A stretch of DNA of 64,000 nucleotides from positions 826,601-890,600 of the forward strand of contig VZSF01006833.1 of NCBI GenBank assembly GCA_013398295.1, written 5' to 3'. The position numbers and the translations under genes are program-made. How positions within the stretch are numbered: the stretch's first letter is position 1; each line of letters begins with the position of its first letter. Origin of the DNA: Chionis minor. Taxonomy: Eukaryota > Chordata > Aves > Charadriiformes > Chionididae. Below, piece after piece: positions 13,100-24,830 of this stretch. The notes beneath the pieces are model-generated. The model saw nothing but the letters and a program-made list of their open reading frames with translations. It ran no database searches and had not been told where the DNA came from.

Positions 13100-13755
13100 A
13101 AGTTTGAATATTAGCTAGGTGCAGGGCAGTGTGATAAAGAATGAAGACAAGAGGCTACGCAGGGCAGGAGGCTCTCTTTCGGAAAGCAAGAACTTTGAAA
13201 AAGATTTAGGATTCTTTTTGGATAAGCACCTCAAAACGAAATCTCTCTGTAACGCTGTAGCTAAAAGGCCAATGCAATTCTGAGATGTAAAAAAGAGTAA
13301 TATCAAGCAGATAAGAGGATTTGATGTCGCCCGTGTGCACAACAGTGATGAGGCAGCTGTTGGGAACTGTGTCCAGTTTTGGTGTTCACGGTTCAAAAGC
13401 AATGTGGAAATACTAAGGCAAGTTCAAAGGAAAGGTATGAAAAAGGATTCCGAAAACAAGCGTGACAACATGAGGCATAAGCAGCTCAACTTATTTAGCT
13501 CATCAGGGAAGAAGCTGAGAAGTGACTTGGTCACCACAGGTAGGTACTGACCCATGGTAAAGATATCCAAGAGTGAGTAGCCACTTTATCTACCTGACAA
13601 TGGCATTAGAGGACCCAGTGGTTGCAAGCTTAAGTTAGACAAATCCACCCTTAAAAGAAGACGTGATTTCCTATCCTGCAGAGCCCTAAATAATAAAAAT
13701 GTTTGTCCTGTAGAAGCTGTCACAGGTAGGGATGTTTAAGAGGACGATAAATATG
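13100..13755 (+). mobile_element. Ancient, heavily decayed CR1 LINE fragment
   Basis: The + strand follows the CR1 ORF2 3' region in order. A 'gaaaaagatttagga' block (encoding EKDLG-like) is near 13196. 'aacgctgtagctaaaaggccaatgc' type sequence (AVAKKANA-like) is near 13250. 'aactgtgtccagttttgg' (NCVQFW) is at about 13366. 'caagttcaaaggaaagg' (VQRKG) and then 'aagcttaagttagacaaatc' follow near 13627. Several frameshifts and stops interrupt the frame, so this belongs to an older CR1 lineage than the element just to its left. Boundaries are approximate. Confidence 0.75.
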
Positions 13756-16700
13756 TATTTTTAAATACATGCTTTCATCCGCTTTGTGGAAAAATCTGTA
13801 CATCTTTCTGTGTGTGTGTGAGTGGGAGCTTTGTCAGGAGATCGGTGGCAGTTCCTTGTCTGGCAGTCTGAGAACCTGTTATTCCTCCTGTTATTCAGGC
13901 CCTCGGGAGGCTCCTGGGACCGGCACTGCCGGCGTTGCTCTCAGCATCCTCGTAACACCTGCCGTTTGGAAAGGGAATAATTATTATCAAATAATCATTC
14001 TCTTGCTTCGTGGCTTCGGTGAGGTCTTGCAGACTGTCAGGAAGGATTTATTTTTCCTCTCGGATGAAATTGGCCACATATATCTTGGTTATTTGGGAGT
14101 TGTTTCATTTTTCTGCATTCCCCTCGCGCATCAGAGATGAACGGGTGGCTGGAGGTGAGGCCTTGGATGGCTTTTTGCACTGGTGCAAACCTACTCTTCC
14201 CCAGTTGTAGATGCCAGGGTGCTGTGTTTTCCTTTCATATTTATGGTCATACTAATTCCGACAGTTAGGGATTGATTAAGGCTTTTGCCTTGCGTCAGAT
14301 TGGCAGCCGTCTTGATAGTTACACAGCTTCTCCAGTGCGTCAGGCACAATGGGCACACTGGGATCATCTGGATGTTTCTCATTTAGTCCGTTGCAGAGGT
14401 GGTGGACATTAGTGATAGGTTCTTTTCCTTTTATACATAAATATACTCTCCCAAGGACTAAACCGCTGTGATTTAATTTGGGGGTTTAAAATAGGGATAA
14501 AACATATTGCTTTGAGATCTATAGGAGATCAGGCTCTCAGCTCTGTTTTTAAATTCTGTGAAACTTTCTATAAATGCTTTGTACAGTCAATAAGGACACG
14601 GTTAACAGTATTGTGATGAACATTCTGCACAAAATTTTGGCATTGGGAAATTCAGAGGCTTTTGCACCCAAAAGGAGAGATGTGATGATCTACCTGCCTT
14701 CTTTCCTTGAGCGGTCTATACAATTTCCCCTGGTAATTCTTGCACAGAGCATGATTCTTACAGATGAGCTAATGAGAACATTTACAAACAAACAAATGCA
14801 AACACCCAAATCTTGATTCTCCTGTAGTATTTCCTGGAGAATATATTGCATGCCTTTCTCGGTTATTTGAAGTAATAATTAGACAGGTTGATTTTCATAA
14901 TGTTCTCTAGGACTAATCACAGCCCCATGAGCAAAGACTAAAATCCTGGCACTGGCCAAGCTGTGTGAGGGTTTGGTTATGAATAACCCTATTCAGTTAT
15001 ATCCCTGGTGCAGAGCACGGGTTAATAAGCTGTGGTGTGTACGCAGCTACACGCATGTAAATAGTGAGAATGGTGCCAGGGAAGTAGAATTCCTCCGTAT
15101 TTAGGAGAGAAAAACAGTAGCGAGACGATTTTTTTTCCTGCCCATCCCTTTTGAAGCTTTGTTTCACGGTAGCCAGAGGGAGAAAAAAACACATTATATG
15201 AGTAAATTGGCTGGAGAATGTAACCAGGGCCCCAGTAAACACTACGAATGAAAACCCATACAAGTGTGTATTCAAGCAAGTATGCGCAAAGATGGTGTTT
15301 TCTGCAAGCGCTCTCTTGGAGGAAAATGCTGTTCTGTAACTAAATAGCTGGGAAGAAGTCAGCGTTTGACTGAACTGCCTTGTGTTTAGGTTTTCACCGA
15401 GGTTCCCCAATTTCCCCCTTTCGCTCCCCTTCCCCTCTGTCCCAGCGTAATTTGCGTGGTGGCACCTGATACTCTGAATAATTCAGCTGAAATCTGAGAT
15501 CCCTGATGACCAACCCCAATTTTCAAACCATCAGACTCAGACGGTATGATTTTGGAGTGACAGAGTTGGGATATTTTAAATTCTATTCTGTCAAGGAATG
15601 ATTAGGACATTAATTTGGGCCGCATTAGTACATCTCCCCTGTGCTAATGGGAGGACAGACCCCCTTTCATGTTTAATCGGGAGAGGGATTGGTGACTGGC
15701 GAGGTTGTCTCACATAGGGATGTCTGCCACCGAAATAAATGATGAGCTCAGTGAGTGAAAATGTTTAGACTGCACTCTCTAAATGTGGATTCCTTCTGTG
15801 CCGATGGCAATGAAAGCCCTTAGGTGGCGGCTCTGTAGATTTTTCTCATTGTGGGCAAAAATGAGGGTTTTTTTTTTTTTTTTTACTATTTGTTAGCCCA
15901 AGGCTTCATTCTTGAAGTCGCTGCCGATTGTTGACGCTGATTTCACGTTTCGTAAACAGGCAAGTCGTGTTCAAGAAGCAGAAAACTGACCTCAGAGATG
16001 ACATAACCACTGGAGGCGGAGGAAAACGGCAGCATCGCTGCTGTCTGACAGTGAAAGAAAAGGGCACCTTGCCTCGGAGTTTGCCAGCAACTTTTAGTTG
16101 ATGTGTGAGTTTAGTACTTTGGTGTTAGAAGAACAGTAAAGTACCTTTGAATTAGAAAAGTTGCCTAATGCGCTTTTTTTTACTGTGTTACTTTTAACCC
16201 ACCGCTGCAAAATTCCTCCTACCTGTAATAAGTAATTTAATTTGGAAAGGCAAATAAGAGCTCATTAGCTGATGCACTGCTACAAAGTAAGGGAGCAGAT
16301 TTTATGCCTAGGGACAGACTTTTACAACCATTTTGAAATGGCACAATACAATGCAATAAATCCCGTAGCCTTTTGAGAGAGGAAGAGGAGAATACCCTCC
16401 TTCCATTAACTGGATGCGGGTTTTCTTCATCTTAAAGCACTTTGTATTTGAATATTGGGGAAATGGATGTATTCCCGGGGATGGCATGCAAATAAGTTAA
16501 GGATGTGAGTACTCGTCTTATCTGTTGTGTTTTCCATTACATTCCCTATGTGCTGTGGCTGGATAGAATCACCGAATCTGAGGGTTCTCCATCGTACTCT
16601 TCAAAGAAGAGGCAGTAATATTTCTGCAAAGTGTATTTCTTAGCATCTCAGGCTGCGCCTGGGTATTTTGGGAGATGTTAAGTTTCCTTCTGTCTTGAAA

Positions 16701-17961
16701 AGCTGGTTTGTAACTAGTCTCACTGGTTTAGAGAGTTTAATATAGAACTGTCTTTTTGCTGTATGTGATATTCTACAAGGACTTTGCCTTTTATGTTACT
16801 TATCTTAATGATTTTCAGAACTCATCTTAATGATTTTTGCGAACACCCATCTTACTCTCTGGCAACGCGTCCATGTAGATGTAAAGCCTGGGCAGAAAAC
16901 CCTCCACATCGATTAGTAACCACAGTTCAGGGCTTTTAGTATTTTACAGCATCAGGCTTGGATATATTATGGCAAAAAATTTTCAGTGTTCAAAGGGTAG
17001 ATCTGGAAGGTATTCAGAGGCTCAGAAATCATATTAGTGTCTTTTAAAAGTTGCCTTTAGTTTAAGTTTTGATTTAGTAACACATAAGATATTCAAACTG
17101 CAGTGAGTTATCACTCATTGGTGGTGGCTGAAATTCTTGCAGTTTCCACCTTCAGCGCTTTGTTTTATGGTTACTCTGGAACCATGTGAGCAAAGCAGAT
17201 TTATGGCTTGTGAAACAAATATTAGCACGGAGCACATCAGTCACTCAGTGCAGGTATCATTGCGGGGGTGACTCCGCTCGCAGGTGTCGTCCCTTCGGCT
17301 TGAATGGAGGGTTTTGTATGTGAGCAGGTGGTTGCTGGCTGGAGCCCAAGGAAGGACCCTTGATTTCATGTAGTACTGTGTTTGTAGGCTTGCAGACCCT
17401 CCCTCAGCATTAAGAAATAACCATAATAACCTCTCATATTCCTGGAAACGGAGCGTGTTTGGCTGCTCTCTCAGGCGTCGTGACTGGCAGGGTTTCCAGG
17501 CGTGGGAGAGCATCACCTCTGGACTTGGGGCCAGCAAAGGCAAATCGTGGACGCCGGCTTCAAAACAGCCCGAGGCAGTTGTTCTGCACAGGATTTGTGC
17601 TGGACAACTTCTCCATACGGGACATTCACAAAACCAAGCGCTCTGAATGCCAAAAGTTTATGTGGGTTCAGAAAGGGCTTGGATGAATTCCCGAGGGAAA
17701 AACACCTACGGAGAGCTGCTAAATACAGAGGCACCAGCGCCAGCTTAAGAAATCCCTTCCCTGTAATTAGCTGGAGTGGGGGAACACGTGCTAGCGAGGT
17801 ATCGCCACGTAACCTCCCTGTTTTATGTTCTTCCCTAGACAACCTCACTTGGACCCTGCTAGGTAGGGTACAGATGGACTTCTGGTTTTAGATGGTAATC
17901 GTAGACCTGGGAAAAGCTTTTGGTCGTTGGATTCTTCTGGGAATAAAGTAATTCTCCAACC
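13756..17961. other. Intergenic DNA, no gene recognised
   Basis: Unique AT-rich sequence with a T17 run at 15868-15884. A piece at about 16565-16595 resembles the first bases of a reverse-oriented CR1 tail but is too short to call. No exon is supported. Confidence 0.5.
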
Positions 17962-18117
17962 CAGTTGTGGATGTCCCCTCCCTGGAAGTGTTCAAGGCCA
18001 GGCTGGATGAGGCTTGGAGCAACCTGGTCTAGAGAAAGGTGTCCCTGCCCATGGCAGAGGAGTCGGAACTAGATGATCTTTAGGGTTCCTTCCAAACCAA
18101 GCCATTCTGTGATTCTG
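17962..18117 (+). mobile_element. CR1 LINE 3' end fragment
   Basis: About 155 bp corresponding to the last bases of CR1: a 'gttgtggatgtcccctccct' block, 'gtgttcaaggccaggctgga', 'agcaacctggtctag', 'actagatgatcttta', and the tail 'ccattctgtgattctg'. Severely 5'-truncated and moderately diverged. The terminal block encodes the last codons of ORF2 plus the short 3' UTR. Confidence 0.92.
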
Positions 18118-19204
18118 CCAGCAGCCCACGAGGCCATCGCAGGCTGTCCAGAGGTGCAGGCGAGGCAGCAGATCTGCGCTGCAGGGATGTGGGGTGCAGA
18201 TGCTGCAGCAAGAGACATCTGGGAGTGAGGGTTGTTCCTAGCTGGGATGCTTGGCAGCTCCACCAAAAGCAGTTTCTTGGAGACAACTTGTTTTTCTGGG
18301 CAAGAACTACCACCACCCCTAAACACGTCTCGGGAATTCTTGATAGGAGACGTGGCCCCTCCAGAAAGAGATGCTGAAATGATCTTCCAGATCTCCTCTT
18401 GCACAAGGTGTTGCTTTTCTAGAGATTTTGAAGCATAAGAAACTGAGGCTTGATTCTGCCTGTATGCGGCTGTCAAACCTTATTCCAGAAAAAACAAGGG
18501 GAACATGTTGAGTCTTATCCCTGCTTTAAGGTCAAACCTTCACTGTACTTTGTTTTAACTACGGAAAAAAATTCCTCCAGTTTATTTCCCTTTCTGTAAG
18601 GAAACTCAGCATATGAATAACGTGCCTAAATTACTGTGGAAATGCGGCTAGGGACATGCTAGAATAACTGCTTTGAATGTGATGTGATTAGAGATACACA
18701 GTGATTCCAGTTTAAAAAGACAACTTTAGCACAGTTGGCGAAGAAAAAAAGAAAATCACCTACTTTTTGATATTTGTTCTGTGTCAAGATTTTAGTTCCA
18801 TTCTTTTCATCCCCTCCATGGCACTTTCCCTTGCACCTTAGCATCACACCATTCCCAAATAATCCCCACCGCTTTCAAAAACTGTTTAAAAACGGGAATG
18901 CTCCACTCGCTATTGAATTGTGGACTCACAATTTGAGGCCAAATCTGCAGGCCTTAACAGAGATAAAATTCGTATTGACCCTAGGCTCTTTGATGGCATA
19001 TGGCAAATGTCACCTGAGTTATTAACAGCCAAACAGAATAATGGGCTCCGGTTAGTATTTGAGGAAGCCTTTACCAATGAATTGGAGGAGATTTCTTCCT
19101 AATCCCAGATGCCGATTAGTTTATATTCCAATCCACACAGTTTGCTAACCTTTATGATTTTTATACTAGCTGGAATGCGGAAGCTGTTATTCAGCCTGTA
19201 AATG

Positions 19205-19233
19205 GCTAATCTTTTTAGAAATTTCAGATTAGC
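19205..19233. repeat. Inverted repeat GCTAATCT / AGATTAGC
   Basis: Perfect 8-bp arms (19205-19212 and 19226-19233) separated by 13 bases. Both arms carry the TAATC core of K50-type homeodomain sites, so this is a palindromic pair of such sites. Function is inference. Confidence 0.6.
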
Positions 19234-21950
19234 ACTGTACATTAAGAGCGTTGAATTTAAACATAATCCTCTGTTCGCTCACCAGTGCAGACTGTTTCAG
19301 GATGTTTGTTGCTATGCTGACAACATTTTCGTCTCTCTTGGAAATGGCATTTGTATTTCCTATTCCTGTGCACCAACGAGTGTTTTAAAGAGCAATATCT
19401 TGTTAGGCACTAGGGATAAAAACTAATCCTTGCATCCCGGGGAGCTGGGACGCCGTTGTGTCAGAAACCCTCAGCCAGAAACACACACGTGCTTCACTTG
19501 ATTTCCAGGAGTAATCCCTCAGTCTTCAGCTACTCATGCGAAGTTAGGCACATGGGTTAGCACGTCCGGGACTGGAGTCCTAAAATTAATGGCTTTCGGC
19601 CTCTGCGTTTCTCAGGGTAGCAGCGCTGATGAAGGTAAGGTGGTGATGGTGATGCTCTCTTGGACATGAAGCAGAGGGAAGAGGAAACATTTTGACGGTA
19701 GGGTCAGGGAAAATGACTGTATTATCCTGTCCTTGTGATTCACATTCATTATTTATCACGACTCCGAATCAAAGAGGCTTGTCGTTGTCTTTCCTTTTAA
19801 CACAGCCCCCCCCTCCCTGGCCAGTGTCAGGGGCTGCTGTCCTGTGAGCCGCGTGAACCGCAGCCCCGAGCTCTTCAGTCGTTCACCCGAACCTTTGGGT
19901 TGTTTTCTGGCTGGTGTCAAGCTGGATACATTTCCATAAAATGGGGGCATTCCTCTCTAGGGAAAAAAGGAAAAAAAAATCATACACTAAATGATGCCAA
20001 ACCCTAAACATCCAGCGTGCTTTCTGCCAACTCACAGTAATATTTGATAGACACCAATAAAAATGTTTTTCCAAACCAGTCCCTTTCAGTGCAGGATATT
20101 CCAAGGGTGATTTCACGCCCCCCATGCCCACAGGAGAGGGCAGTGGGAAGGTCAGCTGTGAGATGTGTGATTGATTCTGGCGCAGGCAGTGAATGCCGCA
20201 GACCCCTATCGCGACCCTGAGTCCTACAGGGTCTTCTGGGCATGGACGCTGGGACGGTGGTTGTGCAGGAGGAACTTCATGTGTGTCCCAGGTACATGTG
20301 TGCCTCCACCTAGCCCGTGCCATCCCAGCAGCATCCCAGGCACCAGTGCTGCCTGTAGGAGGGCGGCAGCAGGAGCTGCAAGTTTTCTTGGGATAAACAG
20401 ACGTGTCTCCCCTTAGCGCAGCTTTGTGAACCAGCCTGTCCACCCCTGTAATACTCTAATTACTCTTCAGTAACTAGATCAATTGCTGCTCTTTGGGAAC
20501 GGTCTCCGTGCCCCTGGAATACCAGGTACGCTGGCAAAACATCTGCCTGGCAATTCGAGGCAGCGCACGTAAAGTGCTTAGAGGCACGTTCTGCTTTGTC
20601 TTTTACTGCTTTGAATGACCTTTATTTTTAAGGAATGAGGCATTTCTGCTAACAGCACGTTGGGATTTTTAGCAGAAGCCCGCAGTGCCTCGGTCGGGGT
20701 GCCTTGGAAGGATGCCGTTCCGCCTGTTTCCCAGGGACAGACCCGGCGTGTTACCCACATCCTTCACCTGCAGAACTCTGTGGAGGATGAGAATTCCTCT
20801 CGTGGAGGCGCTCCATGAGCAGGTCAGCAGAGATCCCTTAGTTAAGTTATGTGTTGCAGTTGATTATATGTATCGTATAATTGTATCTGATATATAGAGT
20901 GTTTTCCCCATCATTCTTCTTTGAACCCACCATGCACACGACCCTACCATGCGAATAAGACTTTTTCTTACTCTGAACAGCAGGATATGAAATGCTTTTG
21001 TGATCTCCTTTCCATAACAGACAAACGCCCTGCGTACTTTCAGCAGCTTGTGCTTCCTTCAAAGTAGTCTACTGGGGGGAAAAAAAAAGAAAGACCTGCT
21101 GGAGATACTGAATTATGAAATATTTCAAAACCAGAGAATTAATTAAAATGAGTGTTTAAAAAAAATTAGAGATGTCTGGATGCTTTCAAGCTTTTTCTGT
21201 TGGATTCCGGAGAGTATAGAGGGAATGATTTGGTAGAAAATCATATTCACTAAACGATAACCAAATGTTGGGTCGCTACATTCACGGAAAGCCAGGTGTA
21301 ATCTGAACCAAAGTGTGGCCTGATCCAAATTACCTAAATAACCTAGTCTACCTCAGTGGTACGACTGCTTGCAATAAAAGTTTTGACTGCTGGGAAGTTC
21401 TCTTAGGTGCAAATATTTTTTTGAATAGGAATAATAGCAGAAGTGTTTCAAAGTTATGCAAGTATTGAAGTTTCCAATTAAATAATTCATATCTAAGTCA
21501 AAGATGAAAAATCCAATAACTGTAATGGTATATAAAACTGCTGAAAGGTGTTTTAAATATATGCATCTATACCTTCTTCTGTACTCTAATAAATCCTCCT
21601 CTTTCTTATATGTGTTACCCCATCTTATGCCTGTCACAGAGCACTGGGCTGAGAGGAAGCGCTGGGATCCTCCCTATAGACACAGGCAATAAAAGCACTA
21701 ATATCCAATCTCCTGTTTTTTAAGGCTGCAAAGTCACAGAAATGTGGAGCTGGAGGTCTGGTGACTGACGAGTAAGTGGGCAGAAAGAATGTGTATGCCT
21801 CCAAAGATTATATATTTTAAAATAGTTTCCTGGCTCTATTGGTAGTTTAGCATTCAAACTTGTCACATATTTGTTACTGAAAACGATTTTTGACAGAAAA
21901 AAATACATTTTGAAATAAATGGGAAAGTGTCTGCTTTTACCAAAAACTTC

Positions 21951-21960
21951 CCCCCCCCNC
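21951..21960. other. C homopolymer with one ambiguous base (N at 21959)
   Basis: A C run is interrupted by a single N, most likely an unresolved homopolymer length in the assembly. Confidence 0.9.
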
Positions 21961-22071
21961 TTTAGAACACTGTTATGGTGAAGACTATATAAAAATCGAA
22001 AGTATATACTAAAAGACAGAGGTTTTCTTTTCCTTTGGTATTTTTCATCTACTGCAATATAGGGTATATCT

Positions 22072-22140
22072 CGATTCCTTTGAAGTCAATGGGAGCCTTT
22101 TCATTGATTTTAATGGCAGCTGGATCAGACCTTTAGTGCA
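22072..22140. mobile_element. Probable ancient amniote interspersed repeat fragment
   Basis: The stretch contains 'tttgaagtcaatgggagcc' followed about 10 bases later by 'attgattttaatggcagctgg' and 'atcagacc'. The double CAATGGGA-type motif with a following 'ggatcaggcc' block is a very common old repeat in reptile genomes. Family assignment is uncertain. Confidence 0.4.
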
Positions 22141-24379
22141 AAGCGATGTACAAAGGCGCCGTGCTAACTTCAGACTAGAAACAAATCCTTTTAGGCGAGT
22201 AGCACCTAATGGCAGCACGGGCTTTGCTGGGGGAGGATGATGCCTGCTGTAGCACTATTTGTTTCCCGTTTCAGTGCTGGGCTATACGTAACCAACCTTT
22301 TGCTGCCTAGAGCCTGCTTATTTGGGATAGAAGACAGAAAGGGCTATTTTTTTAGAGCGACTTGAGAGCGAGTCTTGAAATAAAGTAGATGCAGGAGACT
22401 AGTAGGGTTACGGTGAGGGCGGCTGTATGGGGAGAGGCTGCCTATAATTGAGAAAGCTTTACCACATTTGATGCAGGGAAGGGTGCTCCTTCAATGTGGT
22501 GTGTTTTGATAAGCGGTATGAGAATTTTTAAAGTCAATAACTTGGTTTATAAACTTCAGCTCAGCTGGAGTTAATCCTGCAGCTAGCAAATCCACAGACC
22601 AAGTAGCCCAGCTGTGTCCTCATTTGTTAAGATCTTAAACCCAAGGAGATGTCTGGGATGCTGATTTTTTTTTTCTTTTCCCCTCACACATTTATAAAAA
22701 GCCTAATAAAGGCAGATAGGAATAAGATGCACAGCAAACCCGGCTCTTTCAGTAGCGAAAAGGGGGAGAGGAAAGCGATGCATTTAAATTATTTTCGGGC
22801 TGGCCCAAATTCGGGACCCGTGGCTGTAAACCTTATCTCTGCCTCAGGGAAAATACTTACAGCAATCAGGCTGTTTCACGGAAGCACATAAGCACATGCC
22901 TAAGGCTTCTTGTCTTAGGTATATTTTCCTAAATAGGGGTACTTTGCTGATTTGAAGCCTGTGCCATACCATCGTATTTTGTAGAGGGAGAGCCGCACCC
23001 CGTTTCTCCTGAGCAAAATCTTTGCAGATAAATCCCAGGGCTTGTATGGCTCTCTGTTAAATGAAACTGCAAATCTGAGCATACACGCAGCCCATAACAG
23101 GGCTGGGGTTGTAATGAAGAAATCTTTCTCCTTGCAGGAGTAAAAAAATTATCAATAATTTAAAATATTTTATATTAATGTCTATACCGTTAATAAATAT
23201 TATAGATTATTTTATACATTGTATTAATAAACACAATACTCACTAAAGAAAGAGCCTCAACACAGGCCTCTTGAAGAAAGTCATATAAAGCACAGCTGTA
23301 ACTTTTTTTAAAAAGCCATCCATTATTTGTAACACCTTTTAAAACTGTTTATTGCTTTATATTTAGCGATTGCTGGTATTTCCTTCTCTCCTTCTGTTTC
23401 CAGCTGAGCTTGGTTTTAATATGGCTTTTTTTGTTTACTTCAGCACAGATGGCAAGATGTATAAGGAGAGCTTATATATAGAGCCTACTCTTGTTCCCTG
23501 TGAAATCCATATGAATTTTGGCCACTGACTACAATGAGTGCAGAAGTGAGCCTGGCATCAGAGACTGCGGTGTTGGATTGTTTTGCTTGTAAGAGGGAGA
23601 CTGAATGCAGATATTTATGATTACAGAGAACATAAATAAAACCGGAGCAGCCATTTCTTTTTTTTTTTTTTTTTTTGTCCCTTTGTTCTCCCAAGGGGAA
23701 GAGAAAAATAAGTGTGCTTCATTGAAGTAGGTTGCATATAAATTTTAAGTCAATAGAAGGAAGTATTTCCTCACATTGCACTGTAGACAGGCTGTTAAGA
23801 TCACTGCTGCTGTGGGTCATAGACCCAAAGTACTTTTCAGAAGGATTCAGTAATTCTGGGGCTCGTGGTCACAAGCAGTCAGCTCTAGGGCTGAAGAGCA
23901 CTGAATAATTCCCAGGGCAGAAGTACTGTGTTTCTTCACTTTCAGGAGGGACATCATACACTTTGTCTCAACTGAGGATGAAACTTGGCTCCCAGACAGG
24001 TCACAAAGTCCCTTGGTCTCCATGGGGCAAGAGTTTCATGCCCAGAAGTTGCCCGTGCAGGTCACAGCACTAATAGAATAGGACTGGCACGATTTACTTG
24101 GAAGAAGCAGTAAAACACCATAAACCAGGCAGTTGTGGAACCGCCGTTGTGATGACTTGGGCAATCTGTCTACAGATGATTTAGGATTTCTGTTTGAGGC
24201 TGTACAGATGACCCCATGAACTTCTCCAGTAGACAAGGCAATTAGCTATTTGCTGACTAAACTTACCTCCACCAGACCAGGGACGATAATAATGAGGCAT
24301 TAATGATTGCTAGCCAGGTGCGGATGGGAGTTTGGCAAGCTGAAACTCTCCAAAGGCAGGACAAAAACTACGGTCCTTG
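22141..24379. other. Intergenic DNA, no gene recognised
   Basis: AT-rich, with a very AT-rich stretch at 23145-23235 and a T19 run at 23658-23676. No exon supported. Confidence 0.5.
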
Positions 24380-24830
24380 CTGAGCTCTTGGAGCATGCTG
24401 CTGGAGTGAGTCAACAAGAGCTGTGCAGAGCCGTGGTGGAAAAGGGCTTTGGCCAACTTGGCCAATAATCTCATCTGACCAACTTGGCCAAAAAACTCTT
24501 TTGGCCAGTTTGGCCAACTTGACCAAAGGTTCGCTTAAGCGGCTCAAGGAGGTGGTCATTGCTCGTCTCCTCCAGCTCAGGCAGAGTGCTGTGGGTTAGG
24601 ACATATTCCCCTGAGGTGGGCAGAGCTGCCCGGATGAGACTGATGGAAGGTGGTGGAGCAACCTGAAGATAACATCTCCTTCAGCAGGAACCGTCATGCT
24701 AGAAGGGGACATCTGGATCTTGTTGAAGAATACTGTTCGAACCCCTGTTTGAACTCATGACATGCTGCCCCATGGCCTTCAAACACCAGTCTTTGAACTT
24801 GGAGCCCTGGCGTGGCTGGGATTTGTTAGA
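24380..24830. other. Unclassified, possibly repeat-derived segment
   Basis: GC content is higher than in the flanks and the text is unlike the neighbouring unique DNA. It contains the TTGGCCAA tandem cluster (24449-24526). It might be an old retroelement or LTR fragment, but I recognise no polymerase, primer-site or LTR termini. Confidence 0.25.
24449..24526. repeat. Three-copy ~26-bp tandem repeat built on TTGGCCAA palindromes
   Basis: The core TTGGCCAACTTGGCCAA occurs at 24449-24465. Variants lie at 24477-24491 (starting GACCAA) and at 24501-24517 (TTGGCCAGTTTGGCCAA), and a final partial copy GACCAA lies at 24521-24526. Core copies are about 24-28 bp apart. Each core is itself palindromic and resembles paired NFI half-sites (TTGGC/GCCAA), but with 7 rather than the usual 5 spacer bases. 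Confidence 0.75.

Larger units (their letters stand above)
18118..22071. other. Intergenic DNA with homeodomain-type motifs, no gene recognised
   Basis: No supported exon. Several TAATCC/TAATCT cores and an 8-bp inverted repeat at 19205-19233 stand out (see findings). GC rises modestly near 20100-20420 without a coding signature. A single ambiguous base follows a C run at 21951-21959. Confidence 0.45.

Noticed and set aside
15868..15884. T runs (15868-15884, 23658-23676, 26861-26876, 40694-40707) as retrogene poly(A) tails in reverse
   Set aside because: No processed gene sequence or target duplication is visible next to any of them; they look like simple homopolymers.
16563..16600. Possible CR1 tail (ATAGAATCACCGAATC followed by GGGTT)
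   Set aside because: Only about 30 bases with no continuing homology; too short to call.
21728..21760. Possible old CR1 tail ('gtcacagaaatgtggagctgg')
   Set aside because: Similarity ends after about 25 bases, so it cannot be separated from chance.
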